Assembly (NCBI GenBank): GCA_028288725.1
Contig: JAQGIC010000134.1
Span: 1 to 36,298 of the forward strand
DNA: 36,298 nucleotides
Direction: 5' to 3'
Source: Rhodospirillales bacterium
GTDB taxonomy: Bacteria > Pseudomonadota > Alphaproteobacteria > ATCC43930 > CGMCC-115725
Shown: in pieces, positions 21,793 to 30,323 of the stretch
Numbering within the stretch: position 1 is the first letter of the stretch
Layout of the letters: every line of letters begins with the position of its first letter
Made by a program: the position numbers and the translations under genes
Notes under the pieces: generated by a model
Seen by the model: only the letters and a program-made list of their open reading frames with translations
Databases searched by the model: none
What the model was told of the DNA's origin: nothing

Positions 21793-22533
21793 ATGGTCGG
21801 ATCATTGATCCTGCGCGGCCTCATCGTCGGCCTGGTCGCGGGACTGCTCGCGTTCGGCTGCGCCAAATTGATCGGCGAGCCGCAGGTCGACAAGGCGATC
21901 GCCTATGAGGCGCAGAGGGACGCGGCCAAGGGCGAGGCGCCCTCGGAGGAAATCGTCAGCCGCGAGGTGCAGAGCAGCCTCGGCCTGCTGGCCGGCGTGC
22001 TGGTCTATGGCACCGCCGTCGGCGGGCTGTTCGCGCTCGCCTTCGCCTTCGTCTCCGGCCGCGTCGGCCGGATCGGCCCGCGCGGGCTCGCAGCCTTGCT
22101 GGCGCTCGCGGGCTTCCTCGCGATCGTGCTGGTACCGCAGCTGAAATACCCGGCCAATCCGCCGTCGGTCGGCGATCCGGAGACGATCGGCCATCGCACG
22201 GCGCTGTTCTTCATCATGATGGCGGCCTCGATCGCGACCATGGTCGGCATGGTCAATCTGAGCCTGCGCCTGAAGCGCCGGCTGGGCGCGTGGAACGCCG
22301 CGCTCGTGGCCGCCGGCCTGTTCATCCTGATCATCGCCGGGGTTCAGCTGCTGCTGCCCGACGTCAACGAAATACCGGACGATTTCCCGGCCGTCGTGCT
22401 CTGGCGCTTCCGCGAGGCCTCGCTCGCGATCCAGCTGGTGCTGTGGGCCGGCATCGGCTTGGGTTTCGGCTGGCTGACCGAGCGCAGCGCCAGCGGGCAG
22501 TTCCGGTTTTCGACGCCGGCAAGGGCGCACTGA
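21793..22533 (+). CDS. cbtA: CbtA, membrane subunit of a cobalt transporter
   Basis: A 246-residue inner-membrane protein with about six predicted helices: one at the start (LILRGLIVGLVAGLLAFG), then LLAGVLVYGTAVGGLFALAF, GLAALLALAGFLAIVLVP, ALFFIMMAASIATMVGMV, AALVAAGLFILIIAGVQLLL and IQLVLWAGIGLGFGWL. The first loop carries the family's FGCAKLIGEPQVDKAIAYE segment, and there is a second LKYPANPPSVGDPETIGHRT loop before the fourth helix, both typical of CbtA. Together with CbtB it is thought to import cobalt. Confidence 0.92.
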   Translation: MVGSLILRGLIVGLVAGLLAFGCAKLIGEPQVDKAIAYEAQRDAAKGEAPSEEIVSREVQSSLGLLAGVLVYGTAVGGLFALAFAFVSGRVGRIGPRGLAALLALAGFLAIVLVPQLKYPANPPSVGDPETIGHRTALFFIMMAASIATMVGMVNLSLRLKRRLGAWNAALVAAGLFILIIAGVQLLLPDVNEIPDDFPAVVLWRFREASLAIQLVLWAGIGLGFGWLTERSASGQFRFSTPARAH

Positions 22534-22680
22534 TTCCCCATCATTCCCGCGCAGGCGCAAATCCAGGGTGGCCGGCCGCCGTCGCTTGCTCTGGATTCCC
22601 GGTTTCGCGCTAGGGGATGTACATATCTTTCTGTTTCATTTCAGATGGTTAGCCTTTTACATCGTCATGGCCGGGCTTGG

Positions 22681-22763
22681 CCCGGCCATCCACGTGGTTG
22701 GGCAAGCCGATTTCACGGCCAAACAGGGCTCCGGCGGAGGGGCATGGATGCCCGGGTCAAGCC
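22681..22763 (+). repeat. 83-bp direct repeat, copy 1
   Basis: It starts CCCGGCCATCCACGTGGTTG and ends in GGGTCAAGCCC, and matches 23028-23110 with three substitutions. It adjoins the 25-bp inverted repeat on its right. Confidence 0.85.
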
Positions 22764-23028
22764 CACGGCTGTCCGGTTTAGATTTTGCCACTCTGTATTT
22801 TGGTCAGGCGCGGCTTGGGCTCGCGGTAACCGAGGACTGTCCGAGACAGGAACGACGCGTCGGCATTTTTCACCGTCATTCCCGCGCAGGCGGGAATCCA
22901 GGGGGGCCGCAAAGGCTCTCTCAGCGACGGAAATCCTCAACTTGTGCCCGTCGATCTTGCGCGTGGCTCTGGATTCCCGCCTGCGCGGGAATGACGGAAG
23001 AATTAAACCGGACAGCCGTGGGCTTGAC
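22756..23028. repeat. Segment bounded by a perfect 25-bp inverted repeat
   Basis: The left arm 22756-22780 is the exact reverse complement of 23004-23028. The left arm overlaps the end of the first 83-bp copy, and the right arm touches the start of the second. The inside holds a REP pair (22873-22997) and no frame of note. Confidence 0.85.
22873..22997. repeat. Inverted pair of REP-like palindromes
   Basis: CCGTCATTCCCGCGCAGGCG at the left is repeated inverted at the right (CGCCTGCGCGGGAATGACGG), with AATCCAG and CTGGATT inside, as in 7854-7935. The spacer of about 70 bp is longer than at 7854. Confidence 0.85.
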
Positions 23029-23110
23029 CCGGCCATCCACGTGGTTGGGCAAGCCGATTTCACGGCCAAACAGGGTTCCGGCGGAGCGGCGTGGATGCCC
23101 GGGTCAAGCC
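23028..23110 (+). repeat. 83-bp direct repeat, copy 2
   Basis: It differs from 22681-22763 by T for C, C for G and G for A. It is followed by GGGCATGACGG, completing a palindrome with the ATGCCCGGGTCAAGCCC segment before it. Confidence 0.85.
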
Positions 23111-23206
23111 CGGGCATGACGGAGTGTTAGGGTAACCTACTGATTTCAAAAGACGAAAACAGATATGTACATAGCCTGGCGCCTCCGTGGGAATGACGGA
23201 GGAGAA

Positions 23207-24643
23207 TTACTTCCCCAACAGCATCCGCGTCGCCAACCGGGTCAGCTTGCCATAGGGGGCGGCGATCCGGTCGGACATGTTGAAGCGGCCGAGTTCCAGC
23301 ACGGCGCGGGCATGGGACAGGCGCAGGAAGCCGTCGCGCCCATGATAGGCGCCCATGCCGCTTTCGCCGACGCCGCCGAACGGCAGGTCCTCCTGCGTCA
23401 CATGCAGCAGGGTGCCGTTGACGGTGGCGCCGCCGGAGCTGGTCCGCTGCAGCACGCCCTCGATCTTCGCGTGGTCGGTCGAAAAGCAGTAGAGCGCCAG
23501 CGGCTTCGGCCGGGCGTTGATCAATTGGATCGCATGGTCGAGATCGTCGTAGGCGACGATCGGCAGGATCGGACCGAAGATCTCTTCCCTGAGCGCCTGC
23601 GCATCCTCGCTGACGCCGATCAGCACGGTCGGCACGATCTTGCGCTCGCCGGCGGCGCCGTCATCGGGCCGTTGCAGTACGCGCGCGCCGCCCTGGCGGG
23701 CGTCCGCGATCATGCCGATCAGGCGCTGGTACTGCCGGTCGGCGATGATCGACGTATAGTCGGCATTGCCGGCGATGGTCGGGTAGAGCTCGGCGGCCGC
23801 CTCGATCACCGCCTCGGCGAAGGCATAGGCCAGATCGGTCGGGACCAGCGCGTAGTCCGGCGCCACGCAGGTTTGTCCGGCATTGAAGAATTTGCCGATC
23901 GCGATCGTCCGCGCCGCCCGCTTCAGCGGGTAGTCGCGGCACAGCACGACCGGCGACTTGCCGCCCAGTTCCAGCGTCACCGGCGTCAGATGGGCCGCCG
24001 CCGCCGCCATGACCTGGCGACCGATCCGGGCCCCGCCGGTGAACAGCAGATGGTCGAAGGCCAATGTGGAAAATTGCGCCGCCACGTCCGGACCGCCGGT
24101 CACGACCGCGACCCGGTCCTCGGCGAACAGCTCGCCCAGCAATGTCTTCAGCAATTCCGCCGTGCGGGGCGTCAGCTCCGACGGCTTCAGCATCACCCGG
24201 TTGCCGGCGGCGAGCGCGTCGATCAGCGGCCCAAATGTCAGGAACAGGGGATAGTTCCAGGGTGCCAGCACGCCGACGACGCCCAGCGGCTGGTAGGAAA
24301 CCCGCGCCGCGGCCGGTCGGAACGCCAGTCCGACCCGGCGCCGCTGCGGCTTCATCCAGCGGCCCAGGTGACGGCGAACATGCTTGATGCCGGCGATGAG
24401 CGGCATCAGTTCGCCCAGCTCCGTCTCGGCCACCGCCCGGTTGCCGAAATCGGCGGATACGGTTTCAACCAGGGCGCGACGGTGCTTGCGGATCAAGGCC
24501 AGCAGCCCGTCGAGCGCCGCCACCCGGTCGCCATGAGAGGGCGCGCCCTGTACGGCCACGGCCGCGCGTTGCAGGGCGAAGATCCGCTGGGCCTCGTTCG
24601 GGACCGCCGCGAGCGGCACCGCTGACGTCGATGAAGCGACCAT
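23207..24643 (-). CDS. calB: Coniferyl-aldehyde-type dehydrogenase
   Basis: A 478-residue NAD(P)-dependent aldehyde dehydrogenase of the group that includes coniferyl aldehyde dehydrogenase and class-3 fatty aldehyde enzymes. N130 (LAPWNYPL), E225 (TLELGGKSP) and the nucleophile C259 (FFNAGQTCVAPDY) are present; the late motif LPFGGVGESGMGAYHGRDGF is typical of the CalB group. The ATG at 24643 follows AAAGGGGAGAG. No signal peptide; cytosolic. It is monocistronic. The substrate could be an aromatic or a long-chain aldehyde, the latter fitting the downstream lipid genes. Confidence 0.88.
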   Translation of the reverse strand: MVASSTSAVPLAAVPNEAQRIFALQRAAVAVQGAPSHGDRVAALDGLLALIRKHRRALVETVSADFGNRAVAETELGELMPLIAGIKHVRRHLGRWMKPQRRRVGLAFRPAAARVSYQPLGVVGVLAPWNYPLFLTFGPLIDALAAGNRVMLKPSELTPRTAELLKTLLGELFAEDRVAVVTGGPDVAAQFSTLAFDHLLFTGGARIGRQVMAAAAAHLTPVTLELGGKSPVVLCRDYPLKRAARTIAIGKFFNAGQTCVAPDYALVPTDLAYAFAEAVIEAAAELYPTIAGNADYTSIIADRQYQRLIGMIADARQGGARVLQRPDDGAAGERKIVPTVLIGVSEDAQALREEIFGPILPIVAYDDLDHAIQLINARPKPLALYCFSTDHAKIEGVLQRTSSGGATVNGTLLHVTQEDLPFGGVGESGMGAYHGRDGFLRLSHARAVLELGRFNMSDRIAAPYGKLTRLATRMLLGK

Positions 24644-25036
24644 CTCTCCCCTTTTCGGCCCGCAATTGACGCGTTCGGGCTTTCCTCGGCAAGCCGGCGA
24701 GGTTAGACCCAACCGCGCGCCGCGTCCATTTCGACGATGCCGCAATTTTCCATGGATAAATCGCAAGTATCGGCAAAAAACCCTTTAGGCGCATCGGAGG
24801 ATAGGCTTGAAGAAGCAAAAACTTTTTTCTGCCTATTGGCTATTCGAACCCTGTTCTCTAGGGTGCGCGCAGCAAGTTCGTAAAACTGTCGTTCTCTGCA
24901 TGGCGTTAGTGTCAGCCGAGGCCCGGAGGCGACCTGTGCCAAGTCCCGGTGGATCATCGGCGGTTGTAAGCGTTATGCCTACAAGTCCCGACCGAAAGTA
25001 AGCCGGCGAGAAGAAGTGGTTGGGAGAGACGACGCC
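24644..25036. other. 393-bp divergent region, promoters of two genes, no gene seen
   Basis: The region separates the aldehyde dehydrogenase (minus) and the FadL gene (plus). It includes an A/T-rich segment (CAAAAACTTTTTTCTG near 24814-24829) likely to lie in a promoter area. No recognisable regulator site or RNA gene was found. Confidence 0.5.
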
Positions 25037-26392
25037 ATGAAGTTCATTAAGCCCGCGCTCGCTGTCGCCCTTGGCGCGGCCGCGACGGTCTGGACTATTG
25101 CCGACGCCCGTGCGTCCGGCTTTGCACTCCGGGAAAATTCGGCGATCGGTACCGGCGAATCCTATGCCGGCGCGGTGTCCGGCAATTACGACCTGTCGAC
25201 GATCTACAACAATCCGGCCGGCATGACCGCGTTCACCGGCATCATGCAGGGCGTTGGCGCCACGCTGATCGATCCGTCGGGCCACTTGAGCAATGTGCAG
25301 GGCCACAATACCTACGGCGCCAGCCTGACCGACAGCGACGAGCGCGATCCGACCCAGGCCAAGGTCGTCCCGTCCGCCTTTCTGCTGTGGGCGCCCAATC
25401 AGGATTGGCGCCTGGGCCTGGCCTTAACGGTGCCGTTCGGCCTGATCACCAGCTACAGCGGCACCTCGGCCGTGCGCTATCAGGCGCTGCAATCGGAGAT
25501 CGAGACGCTCGATATCAATCCGAACATCGCCTACAAGGCCAATGACTGGATCTCGGTCGGCGGCGGCTTCACCGTCGAGAAGGTCAAGGCCAAGCTGACC
25601 AACGCGCTCGACGTCGGCGGCATCGTCGGCAGCACGCTCGACGGTATTCTCCATAGCACGACCAACGGCCCGGCCCTGTCGCAGACCGCCGACGGCCGGT
25701 CCGACGTGGTCGGCACCTCATGGGGCGTGGGCTACAATCTCGGCATCCAGTTGACGCCTTGGGGCCCCGATACCACGATCGGCATCGCCTACCGCTCCAG
25801 CGTCCATCAGAAGCTGCAGGGCCGGGCCGACTTCGCCGTGCCGTCCAGTCTGGCGGCCCTGGTCGCCATCTCGGGCGCGCTGAAAAAGACGAACGCGACC
25901 GCGGATCTGACCCTGCCGGGCAATGCCTGGATCGGCATCACCCATCATTTCACGCCGGCCTTCGCGGTCGACGCGTCCTATCAATATACCCAGTGGAGCA
26001 GCTTCAAGACGCTTCAGGTCGATTTCGAGAATCCGAAGCAGCCGTCGGTCGTCGATCCCGAGAACTACAAGGATTCGAGCTTCGTCTCGCTGGGTGCCAA
26101 TTACGCGCTCAACGACCGCCTGACGGTTCGTGCCGGCACCGCGTTCGATCAGACGCCGGTGCAGAACAGGTATCGCGATTTCCGCCTGCCCGACAGCAAC
26201 CGCTACTGGCTGTCGGGCGGCGCCACTTATCAAGTGACGCAAAGCGTAGCGGTCAGCGGCGCCTACGCCCATTTGTTCTTCGATAGCGCAACCGTGAAGC
26301 AGACGGACATCAATCCGATCTACGACACGGTCTCTGCCTCGTCCAATGTGGACGCGGATCTGATTTCGATCTCGGCGACCATCAGCTTCTGA
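25037..26392 (+). CDS. fadL: FadL/TodX-family outer-membrane transporter of hydrophobic compounds
   Basis: A 451-residue outer-membrane beta-barrel. A signal peptide (MKFIKPALAVALGAAATVWT, IADARA) precedes the mature start SGFALRENSAIGTGESYAGA, the FadL plug, with the family's YNNPAGMTAF. The rest alternates strands and ends in DLISISATISF, with a C-terminal phenylalanine for outer-membrane insertion. GGGAGAG precedes the ATG at 25037. It passes long-chain fatty acids or other hydrophobic molecules and lies just ahead of a FadD gene in the same direction; a hairpin separates the two. Confidence 0.9.
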   Translation: MKFIKPALAVALGAAATVWTIADARASGFALRENSAIGTGESYAGAVSGNYDLSTIYNNPAGMTAFTGIMQGVGATLIDPSGHLSNVQGHNTYGASLTDSDERDPTQAKVVPSAFLLWAPNQDWRLGLALTVPFGLITSYSGTSAVRYQALQSEIETLDINPNIAYKANDWISVGGGFTVEKVKAKLTNALDVGGIVGSTLDGILHSTTNGPALSQTADGRSDVVGTSWGVGYNLGIQLTPWGPDTTIGIAYRSSVHQKLQGRADFAVPSSLAALVAISGALKKTNATADLTLPGNAWIGITHHFTPAFAVDASYQYTQWSSFKTLQVDFENPKQPSVVDPENYKDSSFVSLGANYALNDRLTVRAGTAFDQTPVQNRYRDFRLPDSNRYWLSGGATYQVTQSVAVSGAYAHLFFDSATVKQTDINPIYDTVSASSNVDADLISISATISF

Positions 26393-26397
26393 CCGAC

Positions 26398-26429
26398 GGG
26401 CGCCGGTCGAGGGCTTTTGACCGGCGCCC
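26398..26429 (+). terminator. Strong hairpin after the FadL gene
   Basis: GGGCGCCGGTC and GACCGGCGCCC form an 11-bp perfect stem around a 10-base loop, starting 6 bp after the stop. It lacks a T run, but its position and strength fit transcript end formation. Confidence 0.65.
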
Positions 26430-26549
26430 CCGATCGGGCGAGAGTAGTTTAACGACGGGCGGACGAGCCTCGAGGGGATCGGCCCCCCGGTCCGCGACAG
26501 CCCATGAAGGGCCATCGGCGGCGGATAGCTGGAAGCGGGATGTCACCGG

Positions 26550-28244
26550 ATGCAGCCCAATGGGATCGATTACGTGGTGCCCGCCGCCTACCCCAAGGAC
26601 GTGTCCTGGTCGGACCCCCTGGAAATCGGCCCGGTCTGGAGCCTGCTCGACCGGTCGGTCGAACGCTATGCCGACCGACCCTGCCTCGATTTCCTGGATC
26701 GACGCTTTACCTATGCCGAGATCGGCAAGCTGGTCGATCGGACCGCGCGCGGTCTGCAGGACCTAGGCCTGAAGCGCGGCGACCGGGTCGGCCTGTTCCT
26801 GCCCAATACGCCCTATTCGGTCATCTTCCTGTTCGCCATCCTCAAGGCCGGCGGCACCTGCGTCAATTTCAACCCGCTCTATGTCGAGCATGAGATCCGG
26901 CACCAAATCCTGGATTCCGGGACGGAACTCATGGTCACGCTCGACCATGTCGCGACATATCCGAAGCTCGCGCGGATGCTGGGCCAGACCTGTCTCAAGA
27001 AAATCATCGTCTGCGCCATGGCGGATATCCTGCCGTTCCCGAAGAATCTGCTGTATCCGCTGGCGAAGCGGGCCGAGATCGCGAAGGTCCCGCGCGACGA
27101 CCGGCACGTGGGTTTTCGCACGCTCGCCGCCAACGAGGGCGCGCCGCGGCCGGTCACGGTCGATCCGGTCAGCGACGTGGCGCTGCTGCAATATACCGGC
27201 GGCACGACCGGCACGCCGAAGGGCGCCATGCTGACCCATGCCAACATCGTCGCGAACGCAGAGCAATGCCTGCGCTGGTTCCCTGGCGCCCGGCTCGGCC
27301 ATGAGAAGGTGCTGGCGGTGTTGCCGTTCTTCCATGTCTTCGCGCTGACCGTGGCCGAGACCCTGGCCATCGCCAGCGGCAGCGAGATCATCCTCTTGCC
27401 GCGCTTCGATCTGGATCAGCTGCTGCAGACGATCGACAAGAAAAAGCCGACCATGTTCCCGGGCGTGCCGACGCTCTATACGGCGATCAACCATCACAAG
27501 GACGTCGCCAAGTACGACCTCTCGTCGATCCGCTACTGCCTGTCCGGCGGCGCGCCGCTGCCGGTCGAGGTCAAGGCGGAGTTCGAACGGCTGACCGGCG
27601 CCACCGTGTGCGAGGGCTACGGCTTGAGCGAGACCTCGCCGGTCGCGACCAGCAATCCGCTGACCGGCGTCAACAAGCCCGGCTCGATCGGCCTGCCCAT
27701 GCCGAACACGATCATCGAGATCGTCTCGCTGGAGGATCCCGACCAGCCGATGCCCCAGGGCGAGCGCGGCGAGGTCGTCGTGCGCGGGCCCCAGGTCATG
27801 GCCGGCTATTGGAACAATCCGGTGGAAAGCGCCAAGGTCCTGAACAACGGGCGGCTCAGGACCGGCGACGTCGGCTATATCGACGAGGACGGCTATATCT
27901 TCCTGGTCGACCGGATCAAGGATCTGATCATCGCCGGCGGCTACAACGTCTATCCGCGCAATGTCGAGGAGGCGATCTACCACCATCCGAACGTGGCGGA
28001 ATGCGTCGTTATCGGCGTGACCGATCCCTATCGCGGCCAGACCGTGAAGGCGTTCGTCGTGCGCCGCCCGGATTGCGCGCTGGACGAGGCGACGCTGAAG
28101 GCCTTTCTCAAGGACAAGCTGTCGCCGATCGAGATGCCCAAGGTCATCGAATTCCGCGACAGCCTGCCTAAGACGCAGGTCGGAAAATTGTCGAAGAAGG
28201 CGCTGCAGGACGAAGAGGCGGCGCGGGCAGCGCCCGCGGCCTGA
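26550..28244 (+). CDS. fadD: Long-chain fatty-acid-CoA ligase (FadD-like)
   Basis: A 564-residue adenylate-forming enzyme that activates fatty acids with ATP and CoA. Motifs are the P-loop YTGGTTGTPKGAMLTH, the VLPFFHVFALT linker, EGYGLSETSPVA (A5), the TGDVGYIDEDGYIFLVDR motif (A7 and A8) and the C-terminal lysine region PKTQVGKLSKKAL. No signal or membrane segment. The ATG at 26550 has GGAAGCGGG somewhat far upstream. It is next to FadL, which suggests coupled uptake and activation; aromatic acids cannot be excluded as substrates. Confidence 0.9.
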   Translation: MQPNGIDYVVPAAYPKDVSWSDPLEIGPVWSLLDRSVERYADRPCLDFLDRRFTYAEIGKLVDRTARGLQDLGLKRGDRVGLFLPNTPYSVIFLFAILKAGGTCVNFNPLYVEHEIRHQILDSGTELMVTLDHVATYPKLARMLGQTCLKKIIVCAMADILPFPKNLLYPLAKRAEIAKVPRDDRHVGFRTLAANEGAPRPVTVDPVSDVALLQYTGGTTGTPKGAMLTHANIVANAEQCLRWFPGARLGHEKVLAVLPFFHVFALTVAETLAIASGSEIILLPRFDLDQLLQTIDKKKPTMFPGVPTLYTAINHHKDVAKYDLSSIRYCLSGGAPLPVEVKAEFERLTGATVCEGYGLSETSPVATSNPLTGVNKPGSIGLPMPNTIIEIVSLEDPDQPMPQGERGEVVVRGPQVMAGYWNNPVESAKVLNNGRLRTGDVGYIDEDGYIFLVDRIKDLIIAGGYNVYPRNVEEAIYHHPNVAECVVIGVTDPYRGQTVKAFVVRRPDCALDEATLKAFLKDKLSPIEMPKVIEFRDSLPKTQVGKLSKKALQDEEAARAAPAA

Positions 28245-28264
28245 TAAAATCCGGCCTGCGCCGG

Positions 28265-28774
28265 TCATTTTTTTGTCGGCCGCAGAGCCTTCTGAACCGT
28301 GCAGGACCGCAATCCGAGAGAGTCCCTGGGCCTGTCCTCCGCGGCGCCGCCGCCGGCCTGGTTCGTCTTCATCTGCGAGACGGCGTTCGCGATCGTATCG
28401 ATCCGGCCCGAGACGGTCACCATATCGCCCTCGGCCACGCCCGCGGCATCTGCGGCGCAGACCACCCGCGCTCTCAACCCGATATCGACAATGACGTCGT
28501 AAGCGTTTCCGTCGCCCGACTTCGAGATCTTGCCGACCGTGCCCAAGGCGGAGAAGGTGTCGATGCCCCGTACGGTCCCCTTGAACCGCTGTTGGTCCCT
28601 GTCCCACAGGTTCACCAGGTAATCGATGTCGCCGGCGCTATATTGCCTTGCCGCCGCGGGCCGGACCGATCCGATCAGGGCCAGCGTACCGAGAACGACG
28701 ATCGTCGCGATCGGAACGCGGCGCGAATAAGATGGGAATTTCTTCGGACGTCCCTTCGACGGCCCCTCGCGCAT
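28265..28774 (-). CDS. Membrane-anchored or exported protein with OB-fold (tRNA_anti-like) domain
   Basis: A 169-residue protein. The first part (MREGPSKGRPKKFPSYSRRV) is very basic, followed by a hydrophobic segment (PIATIVVLGTLALIGSV) and an AAA region, a signal anchor or long signal peptide. Residues about 65-150 (RFKGTVRGIDTFSALGTVGK, ISKSGDGNAYDVIVDIG, RARVVCAADAAGVAEGDMVT, VSGRID) follow the OB-fold tRNA_anti-like pattern of small exported proteins. Their ligand is unknown. The ATG at 28774 has GGGGAAG just upstream; a longer frame starts at 28861 without support. It is convergent with fadD, 20 bp apart. Confidence 0.75.
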   Translation of the reverse strand: MREGPSKGRPKKFPSYSRRVPIATIVVLGTLALIGSVRPAAARQYSAGDIDYLVNLWDRDQQRFKGTVRGIDTFSALGTVGKISKSGDGNAYDVIVDIGLRARVVCAADAAGVAEGDMVTVSGRIDTIANAVSQMKTNQAGGGAAEDRPRDSLGLRSCTVQKALRPTKK

Positions 28775-28872
28775 TTTCTTCCCCGTCCAATCGGCATGAC
28801 GTTCGAACGCTCGAACGCCTGCCGGAGAGGCGGACGAGCGGCGAGACGCTCCCAGCGTCAATCGCCGCTAAC

Positions 28873-28892
28873 ACCTGAAAATCGATTCAGGT
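28873..28892. terminator. Possible terminator hairpin
   Basis: ACCTGAA AATCGA TTCAGGT is a 7-bp perfect stem, 95 bp beyond the stop of the minus-strand gene at 28987-29352 and upstream of the gene at 28774. Confidence 0.35.
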
Positions 28893-28986
28893 TTCGATTC
28901 ATGTCCACGTCCAACAGGAAAAAATCTTCCGCCGGTTCGAGCTCGGCAGTGCCGGCCGAAGGGGCGCCGCGCGGAATGGCTTGGCT

Positions 28987-29352
28987 TCAGGCGACCAGAT
29001 TGCGCTCGGACGCGCGCCGGGAGCGATTGTTCGCCGTGGCGAGCACCGCCGCGAAATCCGTGTTCGACAAAAGCACGGCGCGCGCCGAAGTCTTCGACAG
29101 GGTGTCGAGCATCTTCATGGTCATCTTGGTCAGCGCATAGCCCTGCGGATCGAGGACGACGATCTTGCCCGCCGGAAGGCTGGGATGCATCCGAAGCTGC
29201 AATCCCCGGTACTGGATGGTCGCCGGGGAATGGAGGCTCGCCTGCGGCCGGCCGAAATTTGCCCGCACCACCATCAAAGCCAGACAGGCCAACACAATCA
29301 GGAACGCGACGAACGCGGGGTTCTCGACATGTGCACTGATGAAAGTAAGCAT
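28987..29352 (-). CDS. Small membrane-anchored hypothetical protein
   Basis: A 121-residue protein from the ATG at 29352 (GGAG six bases upstream) or 125 from 29364. The N-terminal segment AFVAFLIVLACLALMVV is a membrane anchor. The C-terminal cytosolic or periplasmic part (KIVVLDPQGYALTKMTMKML, DTLSKTSARAVLLSNTDFAA) ends in a basic tail NRSRRASERN. No family is recognised. It is followed 212 bp later by the tRNA_anti-like gene in the same direction. Confidence 0.55.
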   Translation of the reverse strand: MLTFISAHVENPAFVAFLIVLACLALMVVRANFGRPQASLHSPATIQYRGLQLRMHPSLPAGKIVVLDPQGYALTKMTMKMLDTLSKTSARAVLLSNTDFAAVLATANNRSRRASERNLVA

Positions 29353-29834
29353 ATGCTTCTCCATACCGCGGCAGCGCGCCGGTTCCCGAAGTATTGCATT
29401 TTAGATGACCGGCAACGCAGCCAAGTCGGATCTCAGTAAGCATTGGCCTACTCAGGGTGGCAATAAGAGAATTCATCGAATTTTCTTCAATTCATTACGG
29501 ATCTTTAGCCAAAACGACGCCCGCCGATCTGCCCGGCCAGGCGGTATCGTCCCCTTCCCGGCGCGCCCGCCGCACGCCTTTCGCCTTCTTCCATGCAGGG
29601 GCCGGGCATCGGCCGCGACACCGCAAGCGAATGAATATTTAGCAATTTACTTCCATTTTCCGAAGGCGTTTTCATTTCGACTTCGATCGGCCTACTGTCA
29701 TCTTCCCAGACCAAGGTCGAATGCAACCAAAGCCCGTCAAACTCAGTTCCGCGACTCGTCGGACGGCCCTTGACGGCGCACCCATTCTTGTTTACGTAAA
29801 CGGAAGCTAGTTGACGTTAACGTCAAGGGTCCCA
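29353..29834. other. 482-bp divergent region; operator-like palindromes at the right end
   Basis: It lies between the small membrane protein gene and the MerR regulator. A 73-residue minus frame (29505-29726) has no supporting features. The right 50 bp hold two palindromes, listed separately. Confidence 0.5.
29790..29826. promoter_or_regulatory. Two palindromic operators of the MerR regulator
   Basis: GTTTACGTAAAC (29790-29801) is a perfect 12-bp palindrome, and TTGACGTTAACGTCAA (29811-29826) a perfect 16-bp one. Both share the TTACGT/ACGT core seen in known LiuR-type sites. The second overlaps the ribosome-binding area of the regulator gene (AAGGG at 29825-29829), which starts at 29835. Binding would block both transcription and translation start. 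Confidence 0.75.
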
Positions 29835-30323
29835 ATGAGCACGAACGAACGGTGCCATATCGCTTCCGGCCGAACCTCGACAGAGGACAGCGCCACCCAA
29901 GCGGTCTATTCGATCGGCGATCTCGCTGCCGATCTGGGCGTGTCGTCGCGTGCCATTCGTTTCTATGAAGACCAGGGCATGCTGTCGCCGCAACGCGTCG
30001 GCGGCAATCGGGTCTACAGCCAACGCGATCTGGCGCGCCTCAAGCTGATCCTGCGTGGCAAGCGCTTGGGTTTTTCGCTCAGCGACATTCGCGAGCTGCT
30101 CGATCTCTATTACGTCGACCACGATCATCTGGAGCAGATGAACCAGACCCTGCAGAAGGGCCGCACCCGCATCGCCGAGCTGGAACAGCAGCTGGGCGAG
30201 CTTCAGATGACCTTGCATGAACTGCGCGAGCTGGAAGCCCTGCTCGTCAAGACCATCAACCAACGTAAATCCGGGCCGCACCAGCGCCGGACAGAAACTG
30301 CAGAGGAGCTGCCGACATCATGA
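29835..30323 (+). CDS. MerR-family regulator of fatty-acid/branched-chain degradation (LiuR-like)
   Basis: A 162-residue regulator. A flexible N-terminus is followed by the winged HTH (about residues 24-92), with YSIGDLAADLGVSSRAIRFY, EDQGMLSPQRVGGNRVYSQR and DLARLKLILRGKRLGFSLSD, a MerR pattern. The C-terminal helix from about residue 97 (LEQMNQTLQKGRTRIAELEQ, then QLGELQMTLHELRELEALLV) makes the antiparallel dimerisation coil. It lacks the metal cysteines of true MerR. Its stop overlaps the thiolase start (ATGA), making it the first gene of the fad operon, and palindromes overlap its own promoter, so negative autoregulation relieved by an acyl-CoA is likely. Confidence 0.88.
   Translation: MSTNERCHIASGRTSTEDSATQAVYSIGDLAADLGVSSRAIRFYEDQGMLSPQRVGGNRVYSQRDLARLKLILRGKRLGFSLSDIRELLDLYYVDHDHLEQMNQTLQKGRTRIAELEQQLGELQMTLHELRELEALLVKTINQRKSGPHQRRTETAEELPTS

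Larger units (their letters stand above)
22534..23206. repeat. Composite of nested palindromic and direct repeats
   Basis: No gene is supported in 673 bp. Visible units are a degenerate REP pair (22541-22613), the GGCCGGGCTTGGCCCGGCC palindrome (22669-22687), an 83-bp direct repeat (22681-22763 and 23028-23110, three mismatches), a perfect 25-bp inverted repeat (22756-22780 and 23004-23028), and a REP pair inside it (22873-22997). The frames that cross the area mirror these repeats. Confidence 0.8.

Noticed and set aside
22541-23110. CRISPR array
   Set aside because: The repeats are few, palindromic, of different types and irregularly spaced.
23165-24625. Plus-strand frame of 486 residues
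   Set aside because: It mirrors the aldehyde dehydrogenase gene and has shadow-frame composition.
24833-24870. tRNA-like TTCGAACC sequence
   Set aside because: The surrounding bases do not form a cloverleaf or acceptor stem.
26763-28607. Long minus-strand frame of 614 residues
   Set aside because: It is antisense to fadD and has low-complexity, His/Arg/Asp-rich translation; GC-rich third positions of fadD keep the opposite frame open.
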